NCBI RefSeq assembly: GCF_902806685.2
Contig: NC_048553.1
Span: 8,353,099-8,417,098 of the forward strand
Length of the DNA: 64,000 nucleotides
Reading direction: 5' to 3'
From: Maniola hyperantus
Lineage: Eukaryota > Arthropoda > Insecta > Lepidoptera > Nymphalidae
This document shows positions 40,345 to 50,673 of the stretch, one piece after another. Under the pieces are notes generated by a model. The model did no database searches. It saw only the letters and a program-made list of their open reading frames with translations, and was not told where the DNA came from. Within the stretch, counting starts at the first letter, position 1; the number at the start of each line of letters is the position of its first letter. The position numbers and the translations under genes were made by a program.

Positions 40345-40910
40345 TCAGAGCGCGCGGTTCACTGGTTCAGAGTGAACCAATGAAGCGAGCATTTCTAACA
40401 CCTAACAAATCCCTTCGTTATTTATGTGTTCCTACCGTTATTTACGTGCATTTCGAACAAATAGAAAAAGGAGAATTTTGTATTAAAAAAAAACTTTCAC
40501 AAGTGATTTTGGATCGTCAAAAGAATCTAGGTAGGTACACCTGGTTCGGAATGCCCTTCCTTCCCTTTTAACCCCCGACCCAAAAAAAGGCCTGTCATAA
40601 GTTTGACATGAAGTATATCTGCTGTGTATTCTTTCATTTTCACAAATTTAAGCAGATATAAGATCATTTTGACTCTTGGATATATTCACATTAAGTAGTC
40701 AAAGATTTACCTAAGTCTATAATCACTGAGCATAATTTTCCGCGTTAATATTGATAATTAAAGGAAAAAAAATAACGTTTGATTTTCATGATTTGATCCC
40801 AGAGCGCTCAGTTCAATGGCTCAGAGCATGACTAATGAAGCGAGTATTTCTAACACCTACACAAATCCCTTGCACCGAATGTTTACGCGTCGATTTTCGA
40901 ATAGAAGCGT
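40345..40910 (+). repeat. Direct repeat pair, about 120-bp units, 452 bp apart
   Basis: Unit 1 (about 40,345-40,470: AGAGCGCGCGGTTCACTGG, CCAATGAAGCGAGCATTTCT, AACACCTAACAAATCCCTT) and unit 2 (about 40,797-40,910: AGAGCGCTCAGTTCAATGG, CTAATGAAGCGAGTATTTCT, AACACCTACACAAATCCCTT) are clearly homologous. Between them AACCCCCGACCCAAAAAAAGG then CCTGTCATAAGTTTGAC is a piece of another dispersed repeat. Confidence 0.6.
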
Positions 40911-40949
40911 TGGATAATGCATGCATATTTGTAACTAATGTCAGTTAAT

Positions 40950-41060
40950 TAAAGGAACACTTACAAAGTTAAGTGGTAGATGCATCCGACTATTCGTAAG
41001 CACCTGTAAAAGTTTATACGAATAAAAAAGATTTTCATTTCATTCATTTCATTTAAGTTT
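40950..41060 (+). mobile_element. LINE 3' UTR end with ATTTCATTC tail
   Basis: TAAGTGGTAGATGCATCCGA, CTATTCGTAAGCACCTGTAA, AAGTTTATACGAATAAAAAA and a TTCATTTCATTCATTTCATT tail. It parallels the 63.6-63.75 kb copy. Confidence 0.55.
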
Positions 41061-42714
41061 AGACTTACACAACCTGCTTTAAGGGCGTCTGGCAGAGGGT
41101 TGCCACCATACTAAGTGTCTGCTGCTGGCAATGCATGACGTGATGGTGATTCTAATAGGTACTTAAGTACTTAGGTCCTATTCCGAAGAAAATATAAGAA
41201 TTAGACTTTATACTTGTACCTACTTAAGATTTTTTACACCTTTATTACCTGTTATCTCCCAAAGCCACCATGATCCAAACTTCATAGTCACTGATCGTTC
41301 CTCCCTGTGCTGGGGACAATACGCAGAGAAACTTTCAGCTTTTATAAAATAACGAAGGTCTGGCACGCACTGGCTCCTTCTACATCATAAAGGAAATTTA
41401 TGCAAAATTATAGATTTCTATAGTTCCAAAGATTTGGGCGAGGGTTGATGAGTCAGCCAGTGACTTTTATTTTTATTGTATGAGAAAATTATTATTTTTA
41501 GTTTGAAATTATATTTTTGGTAACTCAACTTAATTTTCATATTATACAGCATAATGTAAAATCACAAGTTAGACGGGAAAACTTCAAGATACAGTGATTT
41601 GGCCAGCTTCCAAAGCGGTGCGCGAGATAGCTTAGCAGTTAGGTACCTATATATGCGAATTGTTAAATATTATGTCGTAGCTTGATTACGGATATGCATG
41701 AGAACTTCATGTTTTCATTTTTATATCTATACGTAGTTTTTTTTAATAAGTGAGAAAGGATTATTAGAAATTCCAATTGAACGAAGCCGGGATAAGTCAG
41801 TGCTGTTTAAAATATAATAGCTAACGTAATTTCAGCTATAACATGACCGTTTATAATTTAATTAAAACAGCTGCTTACAAATAAACACCCCAAAATCCAA
41901 TGTTCTATTCCCAACATTTTCAACACCCTTTAAGATAGGCATTTTAATGTGTAGGCGGCCCGCCCCCACAACCCTCTCTGTTCATCCCTTAGATTACTCC
42001 TCTAAGATCGTCCGTACGCACTTCCCCTATTTAATTGTGACTCCCGGATTCATTATTGCCGTATCCTTGCTCGACCCTTTACTCTTATCTTTGGACTTGC
42101 TCTGTGTGTGTTGGGCTGTACATGGATAGCGATAATTACTTTAACTCTAGAAGTGACCTACGATGGTCCTATTTCAAAAATATCCTCTCTATTTAATTAC
42201 AGTGGAACCAACTCTTTCGGCGGTGTGGCAAGCATAAGCTAGTATAATATAAACCCCTACTCATAAAGGTTCGTGATATGTTCTAAATTATTATGATAAC
42301 CTGCATACCAAAGTCCAGTCCATAAGAAAAATTGAATGAATTATTATAGATTGTATAGAAATGCTATACCGAATAATCTGACAATTTCATCCAGAAAATC
42401 TATTTCAATGTAACGCCAGCAAAGTGAATGGTGCGGTACAGACGCATGTGTTGGTGAAAATGTGTGTGTTTGACTAATTTACGTAATTCGCCTTTTGTGG
42501 AGTCACCCTTGCATCCCTCAGTTGTAGTTTGGGCAGATTCAGGTATATGAACCCTACGAATATAGTAAGCTTATTTAATGGTTTAACGACATATTTTGGA
42601 TTGAACATTATTGGATTGAACTCCACAATCCTCGAGTTCTCTCCACAGACCGCCAGTATATACCAGACTAGTGCGCAAAGCGATTGAAATTCGCAAACAC
42701 CAGAATTTCAATCT
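41061..42714. other. Long unique interval
   Basis: No gene. Pyrimidine-rich stretches at 41,945-42,120 (GCCCGCCCCCACAACCCTC) carry a chance frame. No repeat family recognised. Confidence 0.35.
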
Positions 42715-42862
42715 GGAGGTTTCAAATCAGCAAGTATGTGGAATCCAGCAGTGCAAACCACGCTTCCATACTAGACTATGGCCAAAACCCTGAGTGAGAA
42801 CTCTGAGAGGAGACCCGTACTCTGTAGTGAGCCGGTAATGGGTTGATCATGATGATGATAAA
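42715..42862 (+). mobile_element. tRNA-SINE (family S), 3' part
   Basis: ATACTAGACTATGGCCAAAA, CTCTGAGAGGAGACCCGTAC, AGTGAGCCGGTAATGGGTTG and ATCATGATGATGAT tail. Head missing. Confidence 0.7.
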
Positions 42863-43084
42863 TCTAGCAGGCGAAACCACAGCCGAGAGTTCAATGTAAT
42901 ATAAACTTGGTGGAAAGGATTGGCAGCCAAAAGCGAGCCATGGTGTTGGACGGCGCGGGCTCTGATGGAATGGTGACAAAGGCATGCGAGAAACGTGCCG
43001 CCCTATAAACAGGGTTGCCAGCTGATTCGTACCAGTACTTATCTTTAGTCTCCGGTATTAATAAATCTTTTTTTTTATAAAAAT

Positions 43085-43212
43085 TGCCCTATATAGGTAT
43101 GTCACTCTTAAAAGTCTTCAACTAAGTATATCCATGCTAAAAACCGGTCGATCCATTATGGCGTGATTGAATGGCAAACCAACAAACAAACACGCTGTTG
43201 TGTTTATAAATT
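43085..43212 (+). repeat. Family A1 fragment (3' half)
   Basis: TGCCCTATATAGGTATGTCAC, AAAGTCTTCAACTAAGTATA, ATTATGGCGTGATTGAATGG and AAACCAACAAACAAACACGC. Confidence 0.6.
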
Positions 43213-43263
43213 GAGTTAGAGAGTTATTTTTTAGATTAATATTATTGTAATTCCATGCAATTC

Positions 43264-43346
43264 AACTGAGAAGATCGCCGCCTCTGTACACGTACAGACG
43301 TACACCATGTATCAGAGCTACGTAATGGCGGTGGTTTTCTCGGTTG
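43264..43346. repeat. Imperfect inverted repeat
   Basis: AACTGAGAAGATCGCCGCC (43,264-43,282) and GGCGGTGGTTTTCTCGGTT (43,328-43,346) pair with several mismatches. CGTACAGACGTACACC lies between. It may be a degraded small MITE. Confidence 0.4.
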
Positions 43347-43604
43347 AAATGCGTGGAAAGCCGTACGTAGACTTACTATTTTTGTAGTTTTTCTGTACGT
43401 TTTTTTTTTGTTATGTTTTGTACCGTGAACTGTGCGCTAAGGTCCCAAATAACTGGGTATTTATTTATTTATTTATTAAAGTATAGTGAAATATCGATGG
43501 GTCAGCTAGTGTAACATAATACCTATTACACATTTTATTTTTTAGAAAGTCAACAGCCTTTGATACTATAATGCACGACAAATTGAGTTGGCAGCTGTAT
43601 AAGG

Positions 43605-43727
43605 CAGGGGTACGCCCCGCACACCCGCACATCACCCTCGCTCGCCCACACCGGGTTAGCGCGGGGGCTCTACGGGTGTGCGAGGCGTTCCCTCCTCGAT
43701 TGCCATCTCAACTTGTCACGTACTATA
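43605..43727. mobile_element. Family P palindromic MITE, left tip lost
   Basis: GGGGTACGCCCCGCACACCC, CGCCCACACCGGGTTAGCGC, GTGTGCGAGGCGTTCCCTCC, then CTCGATTGCCATCTCAACTT and GTCACGTACTATA. Confidence 0.7.
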
Positions 43728-43782
43728 CATACCTACCTATGTTTAAAATGAGATAATTTATTAGGTAGGTAGATTTTCATTA

Positions 43783-43850
43783 ATACTTTTTACCCCGGGA
43801 AATCATTAGAGTTCCCACATAATTTAATAAAACCTAAATCCACCTTTGCC
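43783..43850 (-). repeat. Family A fragment
   Basis: TTTTTACCCCGGGAAATCATT, AGAGTTCCCACATAATTTAA and AACCTAAATCCACCTTTGCC: reversed core only. Confidence 0.55.
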
Positions 43851-44154
43851 CGGAAGCACAAAAATAAGCAAAAAAAAAAACTAACCTTGGTTGACTGCTG
43901 CTGAAAAATGAGGAGCTTTGCGGGAAGCGGGACTGGTTGTGCTGAAGTTGTCTTGAGTGAGAAAATCATGCGAAGAACGCCTGGCTCTGCAAACAAGATG
44001 GACAGTAACTTATTATACCTACTTACTTAATAAACTCTTAATCATTTTTGGTAATCCAGGGGTATACTAAGGTATTTGTAGTGAAATACGACGCTACGAG
44101 CATATCACTATTTTTTAACTTTAGATCACTAAATTCATGCTATGATTTCGATGG

Positions 44155-44410
44155 CTTCAATTCGATTTCAGAGATAGCTTGCATCCTGGAGATGGACAAA
44201 GGCTACTTTTGGGCCCAGAGAAACAAAAAATTCCCACGGGATTTGTAAAATACGTTAATCCACATGGATGACATTGTTGCCTTCATTTACTTGATACAGA
44301 GACAGTTTGCAGCTTGAAAATGAACGAAGACAATTTTTTATTCCGGAAAATCAAAGCTTCCACGCGATTTTCTTAAATAACTAAATTACACGCCGATGAA
44401 TTTGCATCAT
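44155..44410 (-). repeat. Two family A2 fragments in tandem
   Basis: 44,155-44,275: ATTTCAGAGATAGCTTGCAT, CCTGGAGATGGACAAAGGCT, AAAATTCCCACGGGATTTG, TTAATCCACATGGATGA. 44,286-44,410 repeats the same order: TTGATACAGAGACAGTTTGC, TTATTCCGGAAAATCAAAGC, TTCCACGCGATTTTC. Both are reversed and truncated. Confidence 0.6.
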
Positions 44411-45257
44411 AATCATCATCAAAGCATCATCATTGTGCCCGCCTATATTTTTGTTTTACTTTGTGTGTGTTTTTCTGTAATAATTTTGTGGTGTACAATA
44501 ATAGTAGATTGTATAATAACAGCATAAAACAAGCCATTGCAAGACGTTTATCTAACCGAGCCGAAGGCGAGGGCAGATATTTAAATCGAGAATAAAATGG
44601 GTTTATGGTTAAGTTATATATATATGTAGGAGTAGGAGAACTGGCTTTACTAAAACTCTGCTTTTCACTTCGATTGCGAGGGAATAAAACAATAATAATA
44701 TTAAAAGTACATATAATATCTAAAGTGAAATTTGAGCAATTTTGTAAGACCTAAGCATACAACCTCATCATAAGTGCAAAATGTTCTGGCACTATAGAAA
44801 TTAGGTACATATTTGTGTCATCCATGTGTCATCAGATAGATTCTTGTTTACTACCTATAAACCCACAAGGTATGAAAAGCAGTTAGTCCGCTTACAGCCG
44901 GCATAAAGAACAACTTTACGAGCATGAGAAGTGAAAAAGTATATTCATTCATTCATCATCTAGTTCAAAATTATCTCTATATAAAAAATCCTTAGATTTG
45001 TACACTGACAGCCCTATAGGAAGCGAATATCTCGCGAGCCTTCCGTAATTGAAAACATAGTGTGTTCCGGCAGTTTTAATCGTCCCTGCCTAATGCAATG
45101 CCGACAACCGATTTATTTGCAGGCCACGTTTAGGCGTAGGCGAAACAGAGCTAGTTTAAATACTGAATTAGAATTATCCATTGCATTGAGCTTCATTCAG
45201 AGTTTCATTAAGATTTGAGATTTGTTAAACTATCGTATAATACAGTATCGTGATATT
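44411..45257. other. Unique AT-rich interval
   Basis: No gene. ATCATCATAATCATCATC-like words near 44,406-44,430 may be a residual SINE or LINE tail. AAGCATGAGAAGTGAAAAAG-type sequence near 44,920 followed by TTCATTCATTCATC may be a LINE end. Confidence 0.3.
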
Positions 45258-45330
45258 TTGGTTGCGGTGTGATTAAGAGACAAACAAACAAGGGCAAAGG
45301 ACTCTCACATTATTTCATCTACATTTTTAG
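45258..45330 (+). repeat. Family A1 3' scrap
   Basis: TTGGTTGCGGTGTGATTAAG, AGACAAACAAACAAGGGC and GGACTCTCACATTATTTC. Confidence 0.35.
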
Positions 45331-45474
45331 TAGTGATGATAATTAATAGATAAGGCCTATCTATAATGATATAATCACATATCGATGACCGTGATATTTT
45401 ATTTTTATTTTTTTAGTAACATTTACCTACTTATCAAAATTTTCCATATTTAATAATTCCATCACTATTTTTAT

Positions 45475-45572
45475 TGAAAAAGTCACAATAAAGCTAGCTT
45501 TACTTAATTTCTGTACAAACCATGCCCACGTGGAATGTTGATAAGGATACTGGCTGCATTTTCGCGCTTAGT
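45475..45572 (-). mobile_element. Family N LINE 3' end
   Basis: CACAATAAAGCTAGCTTTAC, then CCATGCCCACGTGGAATG and GGATACTGGCTGCATTTTCG, then CGCG matches, in the same minus orientation, the 3' end of the nuclease-bearing LINE at 29,065-29,155. It joins directly onto an A1 copy. Confidence 0.7.
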
Positions 45573-45584
45573 TGGTTTTTTGAT

Positions 45585-45748
45585 TTAAGGTAACGGATCA
45601 ACGTGATTATTTGTATGACTATAAGTAGTTGAAGACCTGGAGAGTGACATAGGTCACTTTTGTCCCGGAATATCAAAAAGTTTCTTTTGGGTTTATACTT
45701 ACCTAAATCCTAATTCACCACTGACGAAGTCTCGGGCATCAGCTGGTA
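45585..45748 (-). repeat. Family A1 repeat, reversed
   Basis: GTAACGGATCAACGTGATTA, GAAGACCTGGAGAGTGACAT, CACTTTTGTCCCGGAATATC and ACGAAGTCTCGGGCATCAGC. Confidence 0.7.
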
Positions 45749-46078
45749 AATCTATTAAAAGTTAATAATATGGAGTTAGGTAGGGATGTACGCAATTTTA
45801 ATTTAGAACGTTTCTGCTCTATATACTCCTTTGCTTGATACAGTTTCCGTTATGTAACAAACCGAGCTGTACATAACAGTTACAAACAACAATGTACGTA
45901 GGTACATGCGCATACAAAAACGGAATAAACAAACTCAAAACTTTGCGCTGCTTAGGTAATTGTTAAACCTAGCGTGAGCGCTTTTTGCCGCAGCATTACG
46001 CCAACTTGTAGTAAAAGTTGCCAACTGCTGCCACTCTAGCGGAACTGGAGCTCTAGAACTTTCTAGACTATATAGAAA

Positions 46079-46458
46079 CCACAAAGGTATGCTCGCTCGG
46101 TATCAGCGCATCAACACTATCTGCTTTTGAATGCAAATGAGTTGGAAAACTCCGACGCAGTAAGAAACTACGGCTACGTGCGATAGTGCGCGGCATAGAG
46201 ATGTCACACTTCTAGAGCGTCTAAAATGGCTTCAACCTGACAAAGACAATCAGTCGTACTTTATGTCATTTAGAATCAGATCTAGATATTTATACGAGTA
46301 GGTACCTACGTAATATAAAAAAAAGGTATGTCACTAGGTATCCGTGGATCAATTTCTGCTTTTGAATGCAAAGAAGTTAGAAAACTGTGACGCAGTAGGA
46401 AACTACGGTTATGTGCGATAGTGCGCGACATGGAGATATCACAGTTCTAGAGCACCTA
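46079..46458. repeat. Diverged direct duplication, period 235-239 bp
   Basis: 46,079-46,226 and 46,318-46,458 share CTGCTTTTGAATGCAAA, GACGCAGTA(A/G)GAAACTAC, GTGCGATAGTGCGCG(G/A)CAT and TTCTAGAGC. Both copies end at a CTAAA junction, after which different inverted-repeat elements begin (GGCTTCAACC in the first, GGTGGACTTTCG in the second). Confidence 0.7.
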
Positions 46459-46658
46459 AAGGTGGACTTTCGAGTCGAGCGTCTCTGGTGTCAGTAATGC
46501 CGCGACGACAAAGCGACATAATAACATTCAACATTCAAAAACTGATAGTGTTCATGTGCTCACCAAACGAGACACCACCACAATTTTTATAAAGGTCTTA
46601 AACTTCAAAATCGATTTTAAACTACAAAAAACAAGACTGGTGTCTTTGTCAAGTTGAG
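46231..46658. mobile_element. Possible MITE with 24-bp TIRs enclosing duplicate 2
   Basis: TTCAACCTGACAAAGACA at 46,231 and TGTCTTTGTCAAGTTGAG ending at 46,658 are complementary over about 23 of 25 positions, allowing one gap. Either this is one element that captured the second duplicate, or the arms are from nested insertions. Confidence 0.45.
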
Positions 46659-46665
46659 GCAATTT

Positions 46666-47095
46666 AAAGGTGGACTTTCGAGTCGAGCGTCTATCGCGTC
46701 CTCTGGTACTAGTAGGGTACTTAATAGTTTTATGGTGACGTCAGTGACGCCACAGCAGAGCCCGGCAGATTAATGTAATATGCGATATATGTACAGGCCG
46801 TTCTTTATAACTATTGCAGTTCACACAATAATAAACCCTAAATTCGAAAGAATAAAGCAATAAAGCAGTAGTGCCAACATAGTGTCAAGGACCAAGTTAT
46901 AGTGAACTCTGTATTCTGTAGTTACGTCATCTTAGCGATGCGTCAGTGTTTTCTGCATTGGCAGAGTACTTTGCCGCTCTGTCACGGCGTCACTGACGCC
47001 ACCATAAATTTATTAAGCATTAGTACGTACTATAAGTACCTACCTACTTTCTAATTCCATGGACGCGACAAACGCTCGACTCGAAAGTCCATCTT
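46666..47095. mobile_element. Large fold-back element with arms of about 95-130 bp
   Basis: Tips AAAGGTGGACTTTCGAGTCG (46,666) and CGACTCGAAAGTCCATCTT (ending 47,095) are complementary, as are GCGTCTATCGCGTCC/GGACGCGACAAACGC. Inner arms TTTTATGGTGACGTCAGTGAC (46,729) and GTCACTGACGCCACCATAAA (ending about 47,008) match as well. A further lone tip GGTGGACTTTCGAGTCGAGC sits at 46,460. No coding frame inside. Confidence 0.75.
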
Positions 47096-47655
47096 AGTGG
47101 GGTGCTTTATGACGACTGCTGTATTTACTAGGTATGTTGCTCTATAGGCGCTTATCTCTGTGTACACGGTAGGTAGGTATATGCTTCTAGTGGCATTATG
47201 TACGTTCCACGCTTTATTTTCTAGTTATAGTTTCTCGCAATTTCGTCGGCAGGAGAGTTTTGTAATATAAATGTTACGAACAATATAAATGTTGGCGAGT
47301 CATCGTGTATTTGTAATTAGTAGATATTGTATTATTTCGATTGTATCATCGTGTACTTATACATTATATAATAATTATGTCGATATTATACAGCTGCGAA
47401 TGTCATATAAAGGATCTGCCTACCTACCTACATAACCGACTACCGGTTTACGATCGTATGACTTGAAATAAAGAACTGAACTTTATAGAGGCTAAAGCAA
47501 CGTAGGTAGCTATAGATATCTAAGTTGAAAAAAAGTTATTTTTAGTTAATAACCCTACATAAACCCCCTACATAAGATATTTGAATTGATAACAAAAAAA
47601 AACATGTACCTACAGTCACAGGTAATTAATGTACACAGAACTGACATCACTATCA
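47096..47655. other. Unique AT-rich interval
   Basis: No gene or repeat recognised beyond short CTACCTACCTAC words near 47,400. Confidence 0.35.
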
Positions 47656-47860
47656 CATAAGGGAGACAGCATCAAGACCGGGAGTTGCAGCAGAAACAGC
47701 TGAAAACGGCAAGCATCTGGCGACAGAAGGGCTGGCTATTCTTTGCGCAACGGATCAGCCTAGCTGTCCAGCGCGGAAATGCACCTAGTATTTTTGGCAC
47801 GCGCGCGGGCATGATTTGTATTAGACAAGGCTAGCTTTAAGTTTTATTGTAATATTTTCT
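47656..47860 (+). mobile_element. Family N LINE 3' end with internal deletion
   Basis: CATCAAGACCGGGAGTTGCA, GCAGAAACAGCTGAAAACGG and CAAG correspond to residues ASRPGxAAETAENGK of the 29-kb ORF. The sequence jumps to CATCTGGCGACAGAAGGGCT, about 45 codons further on. It continues through GCGCAACGGATCAGCCTAGC to AGGCTAGCTTTAAGTTTTAT. So about 130 bases of nuclease-distal coding sequence are deleted. Confidence 0.75.
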
Positions 47861-48278
47861 ACCACATTATTATTCGGCTTGCAAATTTTCATTAGAATAG
47901 TAAGTACCTATATAAGCACACAGATATATTTAAGGGGTAGATAATTCCTCCGATATCAATGAGTATAAGACCAGAATATACATCATAGTACCTGGGTACA
48001 AGGATTATACAACTGGAACAACATAATGATAGCTAGGCACTAGCATTGGAGCGGTACATAGGTATGTGCCTGAGAAAGTAATTTACAAAGTTGGATAGCT
48101 CGACGATAGCCCGTGTTATTTATCTTGCCCGCATTTCACCTACCTTCACACAAACGCCGTTTACTCTGTGTAGGTAGATACTTTATATAACTTCATGTTA
48201 GTTTAATAAAATGAGAGATCATAAAATAATATTATAGGTACTTTTTCGCAATTTATTTATGAATACTATTTAGACCTA
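47861..48278. other. Unique interval
   Basis: No gene or repeat recognised. Confidence 0.35.
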
Positions 48279-48440
48279 CAGCCTAACTGACATAGCCCAA
48301 CAGCCACCGGGTTGCGAGACTGTAGTGGCTTAGCCGGGGCACAATATGATTCGACAAACCGATAGACGTTGGGTCCCAAGGTGCTGGAATGACGGCAACG
48401 CATCGAGAATGCGGAAAGTGCAGCGATGGCACCCTATGTA
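48279..48440 (+). mobile_element. RTE-type LINE internal fragment
   Basis: ACTGACATAGCCCAACAGCC, GCGAGACTGTAGTGGC, CGGGGCACAATATGATTCG, ACCGATAGACGTTGGGTCCC and AAGGTGCTGGAATGACGG correspond to the VTDIAQxVAxLKW...GHIxRRTDRRWxPKVLEW portion that the 23-kb copy lacks. Frames are broken. Confidence 0.65.
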
Positions 48441-48589
48441 ATCTCCTAGGAGTGGGATTGCGGGTACTGGAAACTTGAAATTTTAACAATACGTAGGTAC
48501 CTACTGAGATTTTTTTTTTATAATTTTGGCAACAATAGGATAAAAGAAAACTATTAAGTACCTATGTATCAAAATTTTAAGTTTCTAAT

Positions 48590-48660
48590 CCCCTTGAGGG
48601 CTTAGACTGTGCGCTGATCAGTCAGTCAGTCAGGACAACTTTTTTCATATTATTATAGAT
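48590..48660 (+). repeat. Family B remnant
   Basis: AATCCCCTTGAGGGCTTAGA joins to CTGTGCGCTGATCAGTCAGT, so the centre is deleted. Confidence 0.45.
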
Positions 48661-48919
48661 TAGAAAATTCAAAGTGGACCTCACCCAAGTGAAACCGGAC
48701 CCCTTTCTAGATGCGCAACGTAACGATCGCCTTCACCCTATCTTCTCATCTTAATTCGGGGTCAACAACCCGGTGGACCCTTCGCGATTAATGGCCTAGG
48801 GAGCAAGACTTGCTAATACAGTAAAATTAAGACCCTCCGCCATCTATGAATACCCCCCTACCCCCTTTAGAAGAATGGGACGAATGTAATGGTAATTTTC
48901 TTAACGATGGTATATTAAA
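48661..48919. other. Unique GC-richer patch
   Basis: ACCTCACCCAAGTGAAACCG, GTCAACAACCCGGTGGACCC and ACCCCCCTACCCCCTTT. Not a recognised repeat. A conserved non-coding candidate only by composition. Confidence 0.25.
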
Positions 48920-49235
48920 CTGGATGAGGCCCGCGACTTCGTCCAGATGTTTTTGTTTTATTTTATTTATTCATGCCAAAATGTAACATTAAAAAGAAAA
49001 GGAAAAGAAGTGGACATGAAAGCACTTATCTCAATAAGAGATTTACACTAGGGACCTTTGCCAGTGGGAGAGGTTGTAAAGGAAGAAGTGTAGGAGTTTT
49101 TTAAATCCCTTGGGAACTCTTTCATTTTCAGGAACAAAATGTACCTTAATGGTCGTCCCCGGGATGTAAGCTAACTGTACTGAATTTCGTCAAAATTGCT
49201 TAAGCGGATGAGCTTTGAAAAGGTAGTAGTCAGTT
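48920..49235 (+). repeat. Family A2 repeat split by a LINE-tail insertion
   Basis: The head TGAGGCCCGCGACTTCGTCC ends at about 48,944. A2 resumes at about 49,090 (GAGTTTTTTAAATCCCTTGG) and runs through CGTCCCCGGGATGTAAGC and TTGCTTAAGCGGATGAGC. The roughly 145-bp insert begins TTTTGTTTTATTTTATTTAT and includes CCAGTGGGAGAGGTTGTAAA. That is consistent with a reversed LINE 3' end. Confidence 0.65.
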
Positions 49236-49250
49236 TTGCCTATATAGTAG

Positions 49251-49548
49251 AACTAGCTTAAGCCCGCGTGGACTACACAAATTTCAAACCCCTATTTTAC
49301 CCCCTTAGGGGTTGAATTTTCAAAAATACTTTCTTAGCATAATATATATCTAAATGCAGTTAGATGCCCAGCCCGATCCGTCCAGTAGTTTGACCTGTAC
49401 GTTGATAGATCAGTCAGTCAGTCAGCCAGTCAGCTTTTGATTTTATATATATAGGTAGACTAGCTTATGCTTAATATTTCATTCGCGTGAACTAAACAAA
49501 TTTCAAACCCCTATTTTACCCCCTTAGGGGTTGAATTTTTCATTTCAT
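49251..49548 (+). repeat. Two family B copies in tandem
   Basis: Copy 1 (49,251-49,457): CTAGCTTAAGCCCGCGTGGA, CAAACCCCTATTTTACCCCC, GCCCGATCCGTCCAGTAGTT, CAGTCAGTCAGCC. Copy 2 (49,470-49,548): TAGCTTATGC...CGCGTGAACTAAACAAATTTC to TTAGGGGTTGAATTTTTC, truncated. Confidence 0.8.
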
Positions 49549-49554
49549 TTGTTT

Positions 49555-49690
49555 AGAAAATATCTAACAGTCCACCGCAATGTCCATGTGTGGATTGGTG
49601 TAGGTACTTCACATAGGTACCTCTGAGGACATTATGGAGAAGTTTTAGGCATGCAGGCTTCCTCGCGATGTTTTCCTTCATAAGCTAAGT
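49555..49690 (-). mobile_element. tRNA-SINE (family S), middle part
   Basis: ATGTGTGGATTGGTGTAGGT, GAGGACATTATGGAGAAGTT, TTAGGCATGCAGGCTTCCTC and GCGATGTTTTCCTTCATAAG: reversed body of the SINE. Confidence 0.65.
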
Positions 49691-50673
49691 AGCTGCCAAA
49701 CATGAATTTTATTTTGTTGTAATAAGCATATTATTATAGTAAAATCTCACATGACAGACAAAGGATGTCAGCCCAGTGATGATCTTCTTTTATAAATGCT
49801 GATTTTTTTGTCTAATCACTCTATTCATACCTACATCTTCAAACCTGGGAATATCTATCTATCATGCACAGACGGTACATGATAATAATTAAATTTCAAA
49901 CTCCAAATACCTTTTCATTGCCAGTTGTTATTTGCGAGGGAAACAAAGGCACCCCCTTACTATCAGGATATTTGCTTTTGTAACTAAAATTAGTTTTCGA
50001 GTTTTCCTCGACCCTCCTCAGAATGAAATTAGACATCCCCCCAGCTTATGTAGAGTAGGTTGGTACATATTATATAAAAGCTATGCTTAGCTATGCACCT
50101 AAGTACTTACTTAATATTCGTTTGATACTTGATTAATTTTAGTTAATTTATGATAGATTAAATTATCACTTTACCGAGACTTTACCTGAAGAATTTACCT
50201 GATCGAATTTATAAGGTGACTCTTTTTACTATAAGATACCTACTATATATTATACCTATTATAAACCTACCTGCGAATACCATAATTTAGTTAGGCAGGT
50301 ACCACAATCACGCTTGATTCTAAATGCTATAGGATTAGATTAGCGCTAATTAATAATACCTAGTGGATTTTATAGATAGGTAGATATTAGTTTGGTTAGG
50401 TATATATATATATATATATACCTACCTATAGGTATTATTGTTTGGACAGCTAACCAAAGTTGCGTGTCAATCGGGCAGTGTTGCGGGAAAACGCATAATC
50501 TTTCATTACTATACAACACCGTCGCGTCGTGCGGAATTTCGCGCGTCTTATTCCGCACAAAAAATTCCGCTTTGTCCCTAAACTGAATCATTCTAATCCA
50601 CTTTTTCTTCATAAGGAAAATTAATAATACTTAGTAGGTAATCAATCCTATCTGAAATCTGTCGTTACTCAGG
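49691..50673. other. Unique AT-rich interval
   Basis: Contains a short (TA)n run at 50,401-50,420. 50,455-50,580 is somewhat CG-bearing (TGTTGCGGGAAAACGC, CCGTCGCGTCGTGCGG). No gene. Confidence 0.35.

Noticed and set aside
50392..50612. Overlapping frames around the (TA)n run at 50.4 kb
   Set aside because: The YIYIYIYL peptides come from the microsatellite. Both strands are open, and no domain is present.
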